The notes under the pieces: generated by a model
What the model saw: only the letters and a program-made list of their open reading frames with translations
Database searches by the model: none
Told to the model about the DNA's origin: nothing
In this document: positions 45,001 to 53,137 of the stretch, piece by piece
Layout: every line of letters begins with the position of its first letter
Numbering within the stretch: position 1 is the stretch's first letter
Translations under genes and position numbers: made by a program
Assembly (NCBI GenBank): GCA_937965795.1
Contig: CALCMD010000119.1
Coordinates: 1-58,255 of the forward strand
Source of the DNA: an uncultured Lachnospiraceae bacterium
GTDB lineage: Bacteria; Bacillota; Clostridia; Lachnospirales; Lachnospiraceae
Reading direction: 5' to 3'
Length of the DNA: 58,255 bases

Positions 45001-47735
45001 GCTACATCCCGGAAATTGGAATGCGGATGCAGCTTGGAAGAGAATATGAAAATCTGTCCTGGTATGGGCGAAGCGGGGAAACCTATTGGGACAGAAAGGA
45101 AGGCTCTAATGTCTGCCTGAATGAATCGACGGTTACAGAGCAGTACTTCCCTTATATCCGGCCGCAGGAGACAGGAAACCATGCGGATGTGCGGTGGCTT
45201 GCCCTTACGGATGAGAAAGGAAAAGGGCTTCTGGTATCGGCGGAAAATCAGGAGAATCTGCTGGAGGTAAACGCCCTGCACTACACGCCGGAGGCAATCA
45301 CGGATTTAGATTCTGATACGTACCAGTACGGCCTGGAAAGCACGGAGGATGTAGTGCTGCGGATTCTGGAGCATCAGTCCGGGCTCGGCGGCGACAATAC
45401 CTGGGGAGCAAGACCCCATGCGAAATACCAGCTTCACAAAGGAAATCATGTGTACAGCTTTCGGTTAAAGGCGCTGTCCGAAGGGGAGGACGCTTTTGAG
45501 GCGGCAAAGACAAAGGCCGTGAACCCGGAGCTTCCGCTGATTTCTTCCCTTACGGTAGACGGAAAGGAGCTGGCAGGATTTGATGCGGACACGCTGACGT
45601 ATGAAGCAGAGCTGGAGCCGGGAAGCCGTATCCCGGCGCTTGGAGTGGAGACGGTGAATGGCGCGGTGATTCAGAGTATCCGTCAGATCGACCCGGACAG
45701 TATGCAGGCATCCGTGACCGTGGAGAATGGCGTCCGGACGCTTAAGTACACGGTTCACTTCCGGATGAAGGAGTATGTGTATGCCAGTGATCTGGAAATC
45801 AGTTCCTATGAAACCGGATGGGGAAATCTGGGAGTGGATAAAAATATCAATGGCGGGACGCTGACTCTTTATGATAAAGAGAAGGGTTCCAATAAAACCT
45901 ATGAAAAAGGCTTGGCGGCACATGCGCCGTCCCGGATTGACTTTCCGGCGCCGGAAGGCGCCAGCGCCTTTACGGCGGACATCGGTATTGACCAGGACAG
46001 TCTCGGCAGCGATCTTGGAAGAGAGCTGGCAGGCGTCCACTATGAGATTTATGCCGATAACCGGAGAATCTATAACAGCAGGGACGGGCAGGAAAGCATA
46101 GGGGAAAAGACGGGTCTGATTTCTGTCTCCGTGAAGATACCGGAAGGCACAAAGACTCTGAGCCTCAGAACCGTGGATGCGAACAATGAGAGCGGAGATG
46201 ACCATGCGGACTGGTGTGACGCGAAATTTATCGTACGAGCGGATGCTTCTGCTTTAGAGGAGAAGATACAGGAGGCCAAAAGTCTGAAAGACTCTATGAA
46301 ACAGCAGACAGAAAAGGACAGGCTGGAGGCGGCTATCCGGGAGGCAGAGCAGACAGCAGGCAGCGGAAAGACAAATGCAGAGCTCTTTCAGGCATGTATC
46401 CGTCTGGGCGCTGTGATGGACGGATGTGAAGTCCACGGGCGTCCGGTAGAGGGGCTGCGGCTTTATGGAGACGAGTATGCAGCTTTCCGGAAAAATGTGC
46501 ATGAATACCGCTATATCCTGTCGGATGAAGGACTTCCGGAGGTCGTTCCGGTTCTGGGAGAGGGCGCAGTCCTGACGGAAATCCAGCAGTTGCAGGGGAT
46601 TCCAGGAACCGTCCGGATTACGGCAGAAAATGAGTATTTTAAGGATACTTATGAGATTTCTTTCGAAGCGGCAGTCCAGATGCAGGCTTACGCAAGTGAT
46701 TTGACGCCTGTGTATGCAAGCGTGGGCTGGGGAAGTCTGGGGAAAGATACGAACATCGATGGCGGAAAACTGACGATTCTTGAAAAAAATGACGCCCAGG
46801 ACAGACAGATTTACCGGGAATATGACAAAGGACTGGCTGCACATGCGGATTCGGAGCTCAGGTATGAGGTTCCGGAACATGCCGTTTATTTTATGGCGGA
46901 CCTGGGAATCGACCATGTAAGCCTCGGAACAAATGCAGGGAGAAATATTGCCAGCGCCGTATATCAGATTTATGCAGATGATGTGAAAATCTATGACAGT
47001 ATGGAAGCTTACGGAGAGCCAATCGGCGAGCTGACGGAGCTTATTCATGTAAAGGTGCGGATTCCTGACGGGACGAAAATTCTGACTCTGCGTACCAGTG
47101 ACGCCGGGGACGGAAACGGCGACGACCATACGGACTGGTGCGGGGCGAGATTTGAGACGCCTTTGGATACCTCACTTCTGGCGGAACTTCTGACAGAAGC
47201 CGAAGAGCAGGCAGAGAAAACGCAGAATGCGGAGCTTTTGGCGGCATTGGAACAGGCGAGAGGAAGGTATGAGGAAGGAAGGCTTTCGATTGCCGATCTG
47301 TATACGGTTATGCTGGATTTGCAGCAGGCGCTTGACCGGACGGCGCCTGTAGAGCCGGACGTCCCGGAGGAACCGGAAACGCCTCCGAACCAGCAGATCA
47401 CAGAGAAGCCTCCGGTGACGCAGCCGGAAAAACCGGCAGCGCCGGGGCGTGTGAAGTGGAAAAAGGTTTTCAGCAAAAAGAAAGGGACGGCAAGCCTGAA
47501 ATGGAAGAGAGCTGCAAAAGCCAGGGGCTATCAGATTCAGCTTACGTATAAAAAAGGGAAATGGAAGAAAGCGAAAAAGTATCTGGTTAAGAGTCCAAAG
47601 GCCGTTTCTAAAACACTGAAAAAGCTCAAAAAGGGCAAGACTGCATACGTCAGGATACGGGCATATCGGGTGGTAAAAGGAAAGAAATACTATGGGCCGT
47701 TTGGCGCTGTGAAAAGGGTGCGTATCAGGAAGTAA
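42099..47735 (+). CDS. Giant secreted GH2 beta-galactosidase with two NPCBM domains
   Basis: The 1878-residue enzyme is the second GH2 of the cluster. The ATG at 42099 follows aaggagaggag and starts the signal peptide (KKLAAGLLLGAVLFGTITQN). Domains: GH2 sugar-binding and Ig-like domains, TIM barrel with acid/base Glu550 (SFGNESSGG) and nucleophile Glu607 (ECEYAHAMGN), and LacZ-type C-terminal beta domains (to about 1140). Then cadherin-like sandwiches alternate with two NPCBM/CBM51-type domains (about 1225-1380 and 1528-1689, each with W-G-x-L-G-x-D and KGLAAHA), with FIVAR-like helices between them. CBM51 members bind galactose or blood-group sugars. The end is a lysine-rich FN3-like module instead of the LRR module. 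Unlike the first GH2 it has no LamG insertion in the barrel. No LPXTG motif is present. Confidence 0.92.
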   Translation: MKKLAAGLLLGAVLFGTITQNVCAKEAVNFDEWDVYWDGSQWKHMDVVSVNKEKAAVSYIPYDTIEAALEGAELGKRETAGQEKYHRSLNGSDWKFRLTMSPDDENLPDPQSPSFDASAWGTIEVPGNWQNPDWTEAVKDTQDYPIYVNEDYPWRAKYMNNLPDSAFGGGNFLKRNGDRWLLKSPHGYNPVGTYVKTVEIPENWDGRQVFIRFGGVESCYYLYVNGKVVGYNQDSYTASEFDITEYLKKGQNQIAVRVYRWSGGSFFEAQDFIRVSGIFRDVSLYSTPKVHIRDFKIETDLDEDFTDADLKVRMNVVNETGQSASGYTVETRLYAYDANGASAVPVGAPASVQIGEAHRKGTDDGTNYAYIAGDYVLHTTQHVESPKLWSAEHPNLYKAVLVLKDAQGKIVETVSHAVGFREFYIDSKTNLLYTNGTYVQLLGADRHETDPETGRYVSRERMREDLSLMKQLNMNTVRTSHYPNDPYWYDLCDYYGIYVMDETNVETHGEQGLLPQSDANATVNVLDRLDSMMNRDKNHASVVMYSFGNESSGGSAFEAMQSYAKAFDATRVTHYCGASVSDTESAMYSSADSIRSYNGEKPRIECEYAHAMGNSNGNLDEYRAAWEGNRKVQALYIWDLIDQAYWQTGEDGEKYLSYGGAWGPVQTPKERAGNFCANGIVTADRKIKPQGMEVKYQYQKVWFRANKKDLQEGKITVSNHFMDVNLADLAIHWRLTDGKTTFSEGNILDAQAAPWESTVIQIPMKDMPETAGTEYFLELEVTYKEGKEPAWVKDFGQEGFVLAWSQIELEKTAAQKAEMKGSVDVREFGDTILLSAGGTEVAISKQKGSAGSGRGGFLTGMKAGGKEMLTAPLVPSFYRAFTDNDAFSTWVWDLSKRQEAYNKWCVTPKSTELREISWEKASDGLYAKVSAQVDIFTDPASTLELDYYFYANGELEVRFDLELNQDDSYIPEIGMRMQLGREYENLSWYGRSGETYWDRKEGSNVCLNESTVTEQYFPYIRPQETGNHADVRWLALTDEKGKGLLVSAENQENLLEVNALHYTPEAITDLDSDTYQYGLESTEDVVLRILEHQSGLGGDNTWGARPHAKYQLHKGNHVYSFRLKALSEGEDAFEAAKTKAVNPELPLISSLTVDGKELAGFDADTLTYEAELEPGSRIPALGVETVNGAVIQSIRQIDPDSMQASVTVENGVRTLKYTVHFRMKEYVYASDLEISSYETGWGNLGVDKNINGGTLTLYDKEKGSNKTYEKGLAAHAPSRIDFPAPEGASAFTADIGIDQDSLGSDLGRELAGVHYEIYADNRRIYNSRDGQESIGEKTGLISVSVKIPEGTKTLSLRTVDANNESGDDHADWCDAKFIVRADASALEEKIQEAKSLKDSMKQQTEKDRLEAAIREAEQTAGSGKTNAELFQACIRLGAVMDGCEVHGRPVEGLRLYGDEYAAFRKNVHEYRYILSDEGLPEVVPVLGEGAVLTEIQQLQGIPGTVRITAENEYFKDTYEISFEAAVQMQAYASDLTPVYASVGWGSLGKDTNIDGGKLTILEKNDAQDRQIYREYDKGLAAHADSELRYEVPEHAVYFMADLGIDHVSLGTNAGRNIASAVYQIYADDVKIYDSMEAYGEPIGELTELIHVKVRIPDGTKILTLRTSDAGDGNGDDHTDWCGARFETPLDTSLLAELLTEAEEQAEKTQNAELLAALEQARGRYEEGRLSIADLYTVMLDLQQALDRTAPVEPDVPEEPETPPNQQITEKPPVTQPEKPAAPGRVKWKKVFSKKKGTASLKWKRAAKARGYQIQLTYKKGKWKKAKKYLVKSPKAVSKTLKKLKKGKTAYVRIRAYRVVKGKKYYGPFGAVKRVRIRK

Positions 47736-47792
47736 AAGTAAAGAAATGCAACATCGTGTAAAAGCAGGCAGACAGAAAGGAAATGTATACTT

Positions 47793-50700
47793 ATGAAAAA
47801 GAAAATACTGGCAGCTTTTATGGCTGTAGTTGTGGCAGTTTCAGGAAACGGACTGTTTTCTGTGAAGGCGGCGGAGAATCGTTCCATGCAGCAGGAGAGG
47901 GCGGGGCAGAATATCCAGCTTCCCGTGGCAAACATCCTGGATGTAGACTTTGAAAACGGAGATGGGACGGACAAGTCCGAAACGCAGAATAGTTTCCGGG
48001 AAGTAAAAAAAGACGGAGGGAGCTTATCGATTGAGGATAGCGTAGAATTGAACAAAAAGGTCGCCAATTTTTATGATTTTGCTTATGTGTATCCTTTTTC
48101 TCAGGAGAAATATGAGAAAATCACAGAGGCGGTTACCATCGAATGTATGTTTAAGTACAACGAATTCTGGTGGGGAGAGCGCGAAGTTTTTTCGAACCAG
48201 GAAGGCGGGGGAATCGGACTCGGAGTAAACGATGGGAAACTGATCTTCTATGCACATGCAGCCGGGAGCTATAAAGAGCCTCAGACGGATATCCGTACAG
48301 GAGAGTGGGTTCATGCGGTAGGCGTTGTGGACGGAAAAACCGTGAAGCTCTATGTAAACGGCAGGCTGGCAGACTGGAAAGAAGCGGAAGGAACCATCAA
48401 ATACCCGGAGGATGAATCTGCCTGGAATTTCGCAATCGGCGGGGACAGCGCTCCCAATCAGGATGTGCAGAATTACTCCAATGTGTCCGTAAGCCTGGCA
48501 AGGATTTATGACCGTGCACTGACGCCACAGGAAATCCGGCTGTTGGGAGAAAAGGCATTTGAGGGGACGTCGGTTCCAAAGCCGGATCCCCAGAAAGTGA
48601 ATCTTGGAATCGTGACGGCGGATACGGCTGCCGCTGGTGGAACGATAAATGTGAATCTTCATATGTCAGGGGAAAATCTGGGCAGAACAGACAGGCTGGC
48701 CTTTACGCTGTCCTATGATCCGGAAAAAATGACTTACCGGGGGCAAAAAAATCTCCGGTGGGGAACGACGGCAGAGGAAGAGACGCCGGGAGAACTGAAA
48801 GTCGTCTGCACGGAGAACTTTCCTACAGGGGAATTTCAGAAATATGCGGCGACCAGGCTGGGCGAGTTTATGTTTGAAACGGCAGGGATTGGTGGAACGG
48901 CAGAAACAGCTCTGGAAATTACAGATTTTCATGCTTATCTTTCCGGGGAGGAAGTGACGGCCCAGATTGACTGTCCGCCAGAAAGAAAGAGTCTGACGAT
49001 TTATGGGAAAGACGCGCTGGATTTGAACGGCGACGGAGTGATTGGGGCCGGTGATGTGGCTCTGGCGAAGACCGTGGAAGAAAAACAGGCGGTTGCACGT
49101 GAGGCGGCTATTTATCCATACAAACATGCGGTAGTGCTGACTGTAGACGGGGCAGGAAATGTGTGGAACCCGAAGGAAGTGTACTATGCGGAATCCGGCG
49201 ACAGTATCCCGCAGAAGACAAGGGACGCTGAGATTATGAACAAGCGGACCAATACTTATGCCATGCAGCTTTTCAATGAAGAGTTTGCTACCAGCTATAC
49301 CGCTCAGGCAGTCTCCCCGGCAATTTCCGCCCAGAATTATACTTCGATTCTGCACGGGGTTCCGTGGAAGGACCTGCGGGAAGCATACCAGGTGACAAAC
49401 GACAGTGCGGCAGAGGAATATTTTGCGGATTTCGGAAAAGAAACGGCTCTTTATCCGTCCATGTTCCAGGCAGCCGCAGAGGCTGCTCCGAAAAGGCATA
49501 TGGCAGCGTTTGCAGAGTGGGGAGAAATTCTGAACGGCATGATCGAACCGGATGCGCCTGTTGCCAGAATCAAGTCCCGGTCGGACGAGGGGGATGGAGA
49601 CAGCTATACAAAAAGTTCCAGCTTTTCGGATGTGGCAGAGTACATCCGAAGCGGACAGTATCAGAATACGTCCATCGTGTATATGCAGAATGACTGGATG
49701 GATCACACCGGGCACTCCAGGGGATATTATACGGACGCTTACTGGCAGGAGCTGGCGGCTTACGACCAGTACTATAAAGAAGTGATCGACGCTTTAAAAG
49801 AAACCGGGACCTATGAGGAGACCCTGATTGTCGCAAATTCCGACCACGGAGGAAGCAGATGGAACCACGGTTCGGTTTACAGCTCAGATACGGACGTCTT
49901 TATCGGTCTGGGAGGACAGACGATAGATTCCGGCGCACAGTTACAGGGAGGAACGAATGCGGACATTTCGGCGTTGGTTCTGTATGGGCTGCGGATGGAA
50001 AAGCCGGTGTCCATGACGGGAGAAGTGTTTGACAAAAGCGCCTTTCTGTCTCAGGAAGAGATGAGCAAAAAAGGAAGGGATGTCGATGGCGTAAAATTTT
50101 CCTGTATGGAAAAAGAAGGGACGCTGACGCTTGAAAGACAGAAATCAGAAGTACGTGCAGCCGATATCGTGCTTCAGCTTGGCGGGGCAGAAGTAGAGAG
50201 CATTGATGTAGGAAGCGGAACGATTCTGCGTCGGGAAGAAGCGGACGGGAAGCTGAAATTAACAGTTTCCTACGAGGAGCAGCCTCAGACACTGGCAGAA
50301 TTTGTATTCACGGGGAATGTTTCCAAAGATGTAAAAGTGGAAGAAATCATGCTGGGCACTTCCGAGGGAAAAGAAGTGTATGCAGACCTGGAAAATGAAT
50401 ATCAGTCCGGGCAGTCTGATTTGGCTGAGGCGATAAAAAAAGCCAAAGAAGCAGAAGAAAGAGCAAAACAGGCGGAAGCGGCGGCAGAAGAGGCGAGAAG
50501 AAAAGCGGATGAGGCCGGGCAGGCGAAAGCGGCGGCAGAGGAAGCGAAAGAGCAGGCCGAGGCGGCGGCAGAAGAGGCGAGAAGAAAAGCAGATGAAGCC
50601 GGGCAGGCGAAAGCGGCGGCAGAGGAAGCGAAAAAACAGGCCGAGGCAGACGCAGAGGAAGCAAGGAAGAAGGCAGACGAAGCCGGGCAGGAAAAAGTAA

Positions 50701-51089
50701 AAGCAGAAGAGGAAAAAAGGCAGGCCGAGGCAGCGGCTAAGGAAGCAAACGAAAAGGCCGAGGCAGCCAGAGCGGAGGCATTAAGAGCAAAAAATGAGGC
50801 CGATGCGGGGAAAGCGGAAATAGAAAAGCTGCGCAAACAGATACAGGAGCAAAACAAAGAAGTGACCAAACTGACCGTAAAGAAGAAATCTCTGAAGGTA
50901 AAGGTCGGGAAAAAGGTAAAAATAAAAGCTTCTGCAACAACTGCCCATAAAATCACTTTTAAGTCGGGAAATAAGAAAATTGCGTCAGTTTCAAAGAAAG
51001 GGATAGTTAAGGGGAAAAAGAAAGGAAAAGCAGTCATTCTTGTAAAATGCAACGGCGTGACGAAAAAAGTGAAGGTGACAGTGAAATAG
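47793..51089 (+). CDS. Secreted NPP-type phosphodiesterase with LamG, cohesin-like and dockerin-like parts
   Basis: The 1098-residue exported protein has a signal peptide, a LamG domain (about 48-260), a cohesin-like beta sandwich (about 268-400) and one dockerin-like calcium loop (DLNGDGVIGAGDVALAK, about 408-424). An alkaline-phosphatase-superfamily domain of the type I phosphodiesterase/NPP kind (about 440-770) follows. Metal and active-site residues are visible: Asp452 (LTVDGAG), Thr nucleophile 517 (QNYTSILHG), DHTGH with Asp637 and His641, and Asp684-His685 (NSDHGG). It should cleave a phosphodiester or pyrophosphate bond; the substrate is unknown. An alanine-rich coiled coil (about 874-1020) with three 28-residue repeats leads to a lysine-rich Big2-like end. 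It closes the cluster, and no clear terminator follows. Confidence 0.85.
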   Translation: MKKKILAAFMAVVVAVSGNGLFSVKAAENRSMQQERAGQNIQLPVANILDVDFENGDGTDKSETQNSFREVKKDGGSLSIEDSVELNKKVANFYDFAYVYPFSQEKYEKITEAVTIECMFKYNEFWWGEREVFSNQEGGGIGLGVNDGKLIFYAHAAGSYKEPQTDIRTGEWVHAVGVVDGKTVKLYVNGRLADWKEAEGTIKYPEDESAWNFAIGGDSAPNQDVQNYSNVSVSLARIYDRALTPQEIRLLGEKAFEGTSVPKPDPQKVNLGIVTADTAAAGGTINVNLHMSGENLGRTDRLAFTLSYDPEKMTYRGQKNLRWGTTAEEETPGELKVVCTENFPTGEFQKYAATRLGEFMFETAGIGGTAETALEITDFHAYLSGEEVTAQIDCPPERKSLTIYGKDALDLNGDGVIGAGDVALAKTVEEKQAVAREAAIYPYKHAVVLTVDGAGNVWNPKEVYYAESGDSIPQKTRDAEIMNKRTNTYAMQLFNEEFATSYTAQAVSPAISAQNYTSILHGVPWKDLREAYQVTNDSAAEEYFADFGKETALYPSMFQAAAEAAPKRHMAAFAEWGEILNGMIEPDAPVARIKSRSDEGDGDSYTKSSSFSDVAEYIRSGQYQNTSIVYMQNDWMDHTGHSRGYYTDAYWQELAAYDQYYKEVIDALKETGTYEETLIVANSDHGGSRWNHGSVYSSDTDVFIGLGGQTIDSGAQLQGGTNADISALVLYGLRMEKPVSMTGEVFDKSAFLSQEEMSKKGRDVDGVKFSCMEKEGTLTLERQKSEVRAADIVLQLGGAEVESIDVGSGTILRREEADGKLKLTVSYEEQPQTLAEFVFTGNVSKDVKVEEIMLGTSEGKEVYADLENEYQSGQSDLAEAIKKAKEAEERAKQAEAAAEEARRKADEAGQAKAAAEEAKEQAEAAAEEARRKADEAGQAKAAAEEAKKQAEADAEEARKKADEAGQEKVKAEEEKRQAEAAAKEANEKAEAARAEALRAKNEADAGKAEIEKLRKQIQEQNKEVTKLTVKKKSLKVKVGKKVKIKASATTAHKITFKSGNKKIASVSKKGIVKGKKKGKAVILVKCNGVTKKVKVTVK
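50487..50738 (+). repeat. Tandem 84-bp repeats encoding a coiled coil
   Basis: Three in-frame units (50487-50570, 50571-50654, 50655-50738) each encode 28 residues rich in Ala, Glu and Lys. Units 1 and 2 are nearly identical; unit 3 has diverged. Copy number is likely to vary between strains. Confidence 0.85.
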
Positions 51090-51155
51090 CCGTAAGCAGA
51101 AAAGAACGGTTGTATCCGGCACAAACAAAGGCGGCAGGAGGGCTTTAGAAAAGGA

Positions 51156-51184
51156 TTGTAGAGCGGAAAAAGATATGCTATAAT
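51156..51184 (+). promoter_or_regulatory. Sigma-A promoter of thrC
   Basis: TTGTAG (51156-51161), a 17-base spacer and a perfect TATAAT (51179-51184). A ggcgca/tgcgcc hairpin (51255-51270) lies in the leader just before the ribosome site. Confidence 0.68.
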
Positions 51185-51293
51185 GTCAAATTAGAAAAAG
51201 CGGCAGAAGCCGGAAGAGAAAAGTTTGGAAACAAACTTTGAAATCTACCAGGATGGCGCATGAGTGCGCCGGAAAGAGGAAAGGATGGAGCAT

Positions 51294-52781
51294 ATGAATT
51301 TAATATACAGAAGTACAAGGAATAAAGAAGTTTCCGTTACTGCATCCCAGGCTATTTTGAAAGGGCTGGCGGATGACGGCGGCCTGTTTGTGCCGGAAAG
51401 TATCCCGGCTCTGGATAAAAGCATGGATGAGCTGGCAGGTATGAGCTACCAGGAGACAGCCTACGAGGTAATGAAGCAGTTCCTTACGGATTTTACAGAA
51501 GAAGAATTAAAGAACTGCATCGCCAGCGCTTATGATGAAAAGTTTGACACGAAAGAAATCGCCCCGATCAGGGAAGCGGACGGAACGTATTATCTGGAAC
51601 TGTTTCACGGAGCGACGATTGCTTTCAAGGATATGGCATTATCGATCCTTCCGCATCTTCTGATTACTTCCGCAAAGAAGAATCAGGTGGAGAATGAGAT
51701 CGTGATTCTGACAGCCACCTCCGGAGATACGGGGAAAGCTGCCCTGGCAGGATTTGCGGAGGTTCCGGGAACGAGAATCGTCGTATTTTATCCGAAAAAC
51801 GGCGTCAGTCCGATTCAGGAAAAGCAGATGGTTACGCAGAAGGGAGCGAATACCTTTGTTGTAGGCATCAAAGGGAACTTTGACGACGCCCAGACGGGAG
51901 TAAAGAAGATTTTCGGAGATAAAGAGCTGGCGGCGGAAATGCAGGAAGCAGGCTTTCAGTTCTCTTCCGCAAATTCTATCAATATCGGAAGACTGGTTCC
52001 TCAGATCGTATATTATGTATACGCATATGCGAAGCTGTATGCTGCCGGAAAGCTGGAAAAAGGGGAGAAGCTGAACGTAGTGGTTCCGACCGGAAACTTT
52101 GGAAACATCCTGGCGGCTTACTATGCGAAAAATATGGGGGTTCCAATCGGAAAACTGATCTGTGCGTCAAACGATAATAAGGTGCTGTATGATTTCTTTG
52201 TCACGGGGACTTATGACAGAAACCGTGAATTTATCCTCACGACCTCTCCTTCTATGGACATCCTGATTTCGAGCAATCTGGAGCGTCTGATCTATAAGAT
52301 TGCAGGAGCGGACGCAGAGGCAAATAAGGAACTGATGAAGAGTCTGAGTGAGGCAGGAAAATATGATATTACAGAATCTATGAAAGCGCAGCTCGCAGAC
52401 TTTTATGGAGAGTATGCTTCTGAGGCTGAGACGGCGGAGGAGATCAGAGAGGTCTATGAAAAGGCAGGCTATGTGCTGGATACCCACACGGCGGTAGCGT
52501 CAAAAGTCCGCAGAAAATACCTTGCCGAAACAAAAGATGAAACGAAAACAGTCATCGCTTCTACCGCAAGCCCATATAAATTTACGAGAAGCGTTATGAA
52601 TGCGATTGATGAGAAATATGACAAGATGTCAGATTTTGAACTGGTGGATGAGCTGAATAAAATTTCCGGTGTGGCGGTTCCGAAAGCAATTGAGGAAATC
52701 CGTACCGCTCCGGTGCTGCACGATACGGTCGTTGAAGTGGATGAGATGAAAGCGACTGTGAAAAAATTCCTGGGACTGTAA
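51294..52781 (+). CDS. thrC: Threonine synthase
   Basis: ThrC turns O-phosphohomoserine into threonine with PLP. The 495-residue protein is the long bacterial form, with the N-terminal RSTRNKEVSVTASQAILKGLADDGGLFVPE, the PLP-lysine region ELFHGATIAFKDMALS, the phosphate-binding TATSGDTGKAALAGF and the cofactor loop PTGNFGNILAAYYAK. The ATG at 51294 gives the usual start MNLIYRSTR; an ATG three codons earlier (51285) is equally well placed relative to the agagga site and cannot be excluded. It has its own promoter and sits between the glycosidase cluster and galM without a functional link. Confidence 0.96.
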   Translation: MNLIYRSTRNKEVSVTASQAILKGLADDGGLFVPESIPALDKSMDELAGMSYQETAYEVMKQFLTDFTEEELKNCIASAYDEKFDTKEIAPIREADGTYYLELFHGATIAFKDMALSILPHLLITSAKKNQVENEIVILTATSGDTGKAALAGFAEVPGTRIVVFYPKNGVSPIQEKQMVTQKGANTFVVGIKGNFDDAQTGVKKIFGDKELAAEMQEAGFQFSSANSINIGRLVPQIVYYVYAYAKLYAAGKLEKGEKLNVVVPTGNFGNILAAYYAKNMGVPIGKLICASNDNKVLYDFFVTGTYDRNREFILTTSPSMDILISSNLERLIYKIAGADAEANKELMKSLSEAGKYDITESMKAQLADFYGEYASEAETAEEIREVYEKAGYVLDTHTAVASKVRRKYLAETKDETKTVIASTASPYKFTRSVMNAIDEKYDKMSDFELVDELNKISGVAVPKAIEEIRTAPVLHDTVVEVDEMKATVKKFLGL

Positions 52782-52820
52782 AAGATTGGTATTTCCTTTG
52801 CTGATTTTCAGGAATAGATA

Positions 52821-52849
52821 TTGTAAAAATACAGATACTGGAGTATAAT
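52821..52849 (+). promoter_or_regulatory. Promoter-like sequence upstream of galM
   Basis: TTGTAA (52821-52826), a 17-base spacer and a perfect TATAAT (52844-52849), about 290 bases before the galM start. This would give galM a long structured leader. Confidence 0.6.
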
Positions 52850-53004
52850 CAAAATATAGTTCTTTTAGAAGAGAAATTCCTGGAATGTGCGACAATCCTG
52901 TAATTTTGAACCTACATTTACTTTTATGGGATTCTTATATCGCTGTATAGGATGCCGGGCCGCCGTTTGCAGCGGAAGGCAGAAGATATGGCTGCGGATA
53001 CCCA

Positions 53005-53091
53005 CCTAGCTTTGCTAGGAGTCAAAATGCAGGAAACGGCATTTTGGGAGTTGAAAAAAGAGAAAGAGAGTATTCCAAGCGAATACTCTCT
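53005..53091 (+). repeat. Array of three hairpins in the galM leader
   Basis: Three perfect hairpins in a row: cctagc/gctagg (53005-53019), caaaatgc/gcattttg (53023-53046) and agagagtattc/gaatactctct (53065-53091). None has a T run. The stretch 52850-53137 has no supportable gene. It may be a mobile intergenic element or a regulatory leader. Confidence 0.55.
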
Positions 53092-53137
53092 TACTGTATA
53101 CGGACAGGCATATAAAGGAAGAAAAAGAGGTATTCTT

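Noticed and set aside
50487..50738. Regular repeats considered as a CRISPR array
   Set aside because: The units are adjacent, in frame and without spacers; they encode a coiled coil. The 55-bp repeats at the window end also lack CRISPR geometry and cas genes.
50402..51124. A 240-codon minus-strand frame opposite the coiled-coil and Big2-like end of the phosphodiesterase
   Set aside because: It is a by-product of the repetitive Ala/Glu/Lys coding sequence; the translation is low-complexity Ala/Ser/Phe and has no start signal.
52952..53137. N-terminal extension of galM by 62 residues
   Set aside because: The stretch is made of hairpins, has no ribosome site at its start, and family members begin at the 53138 position.
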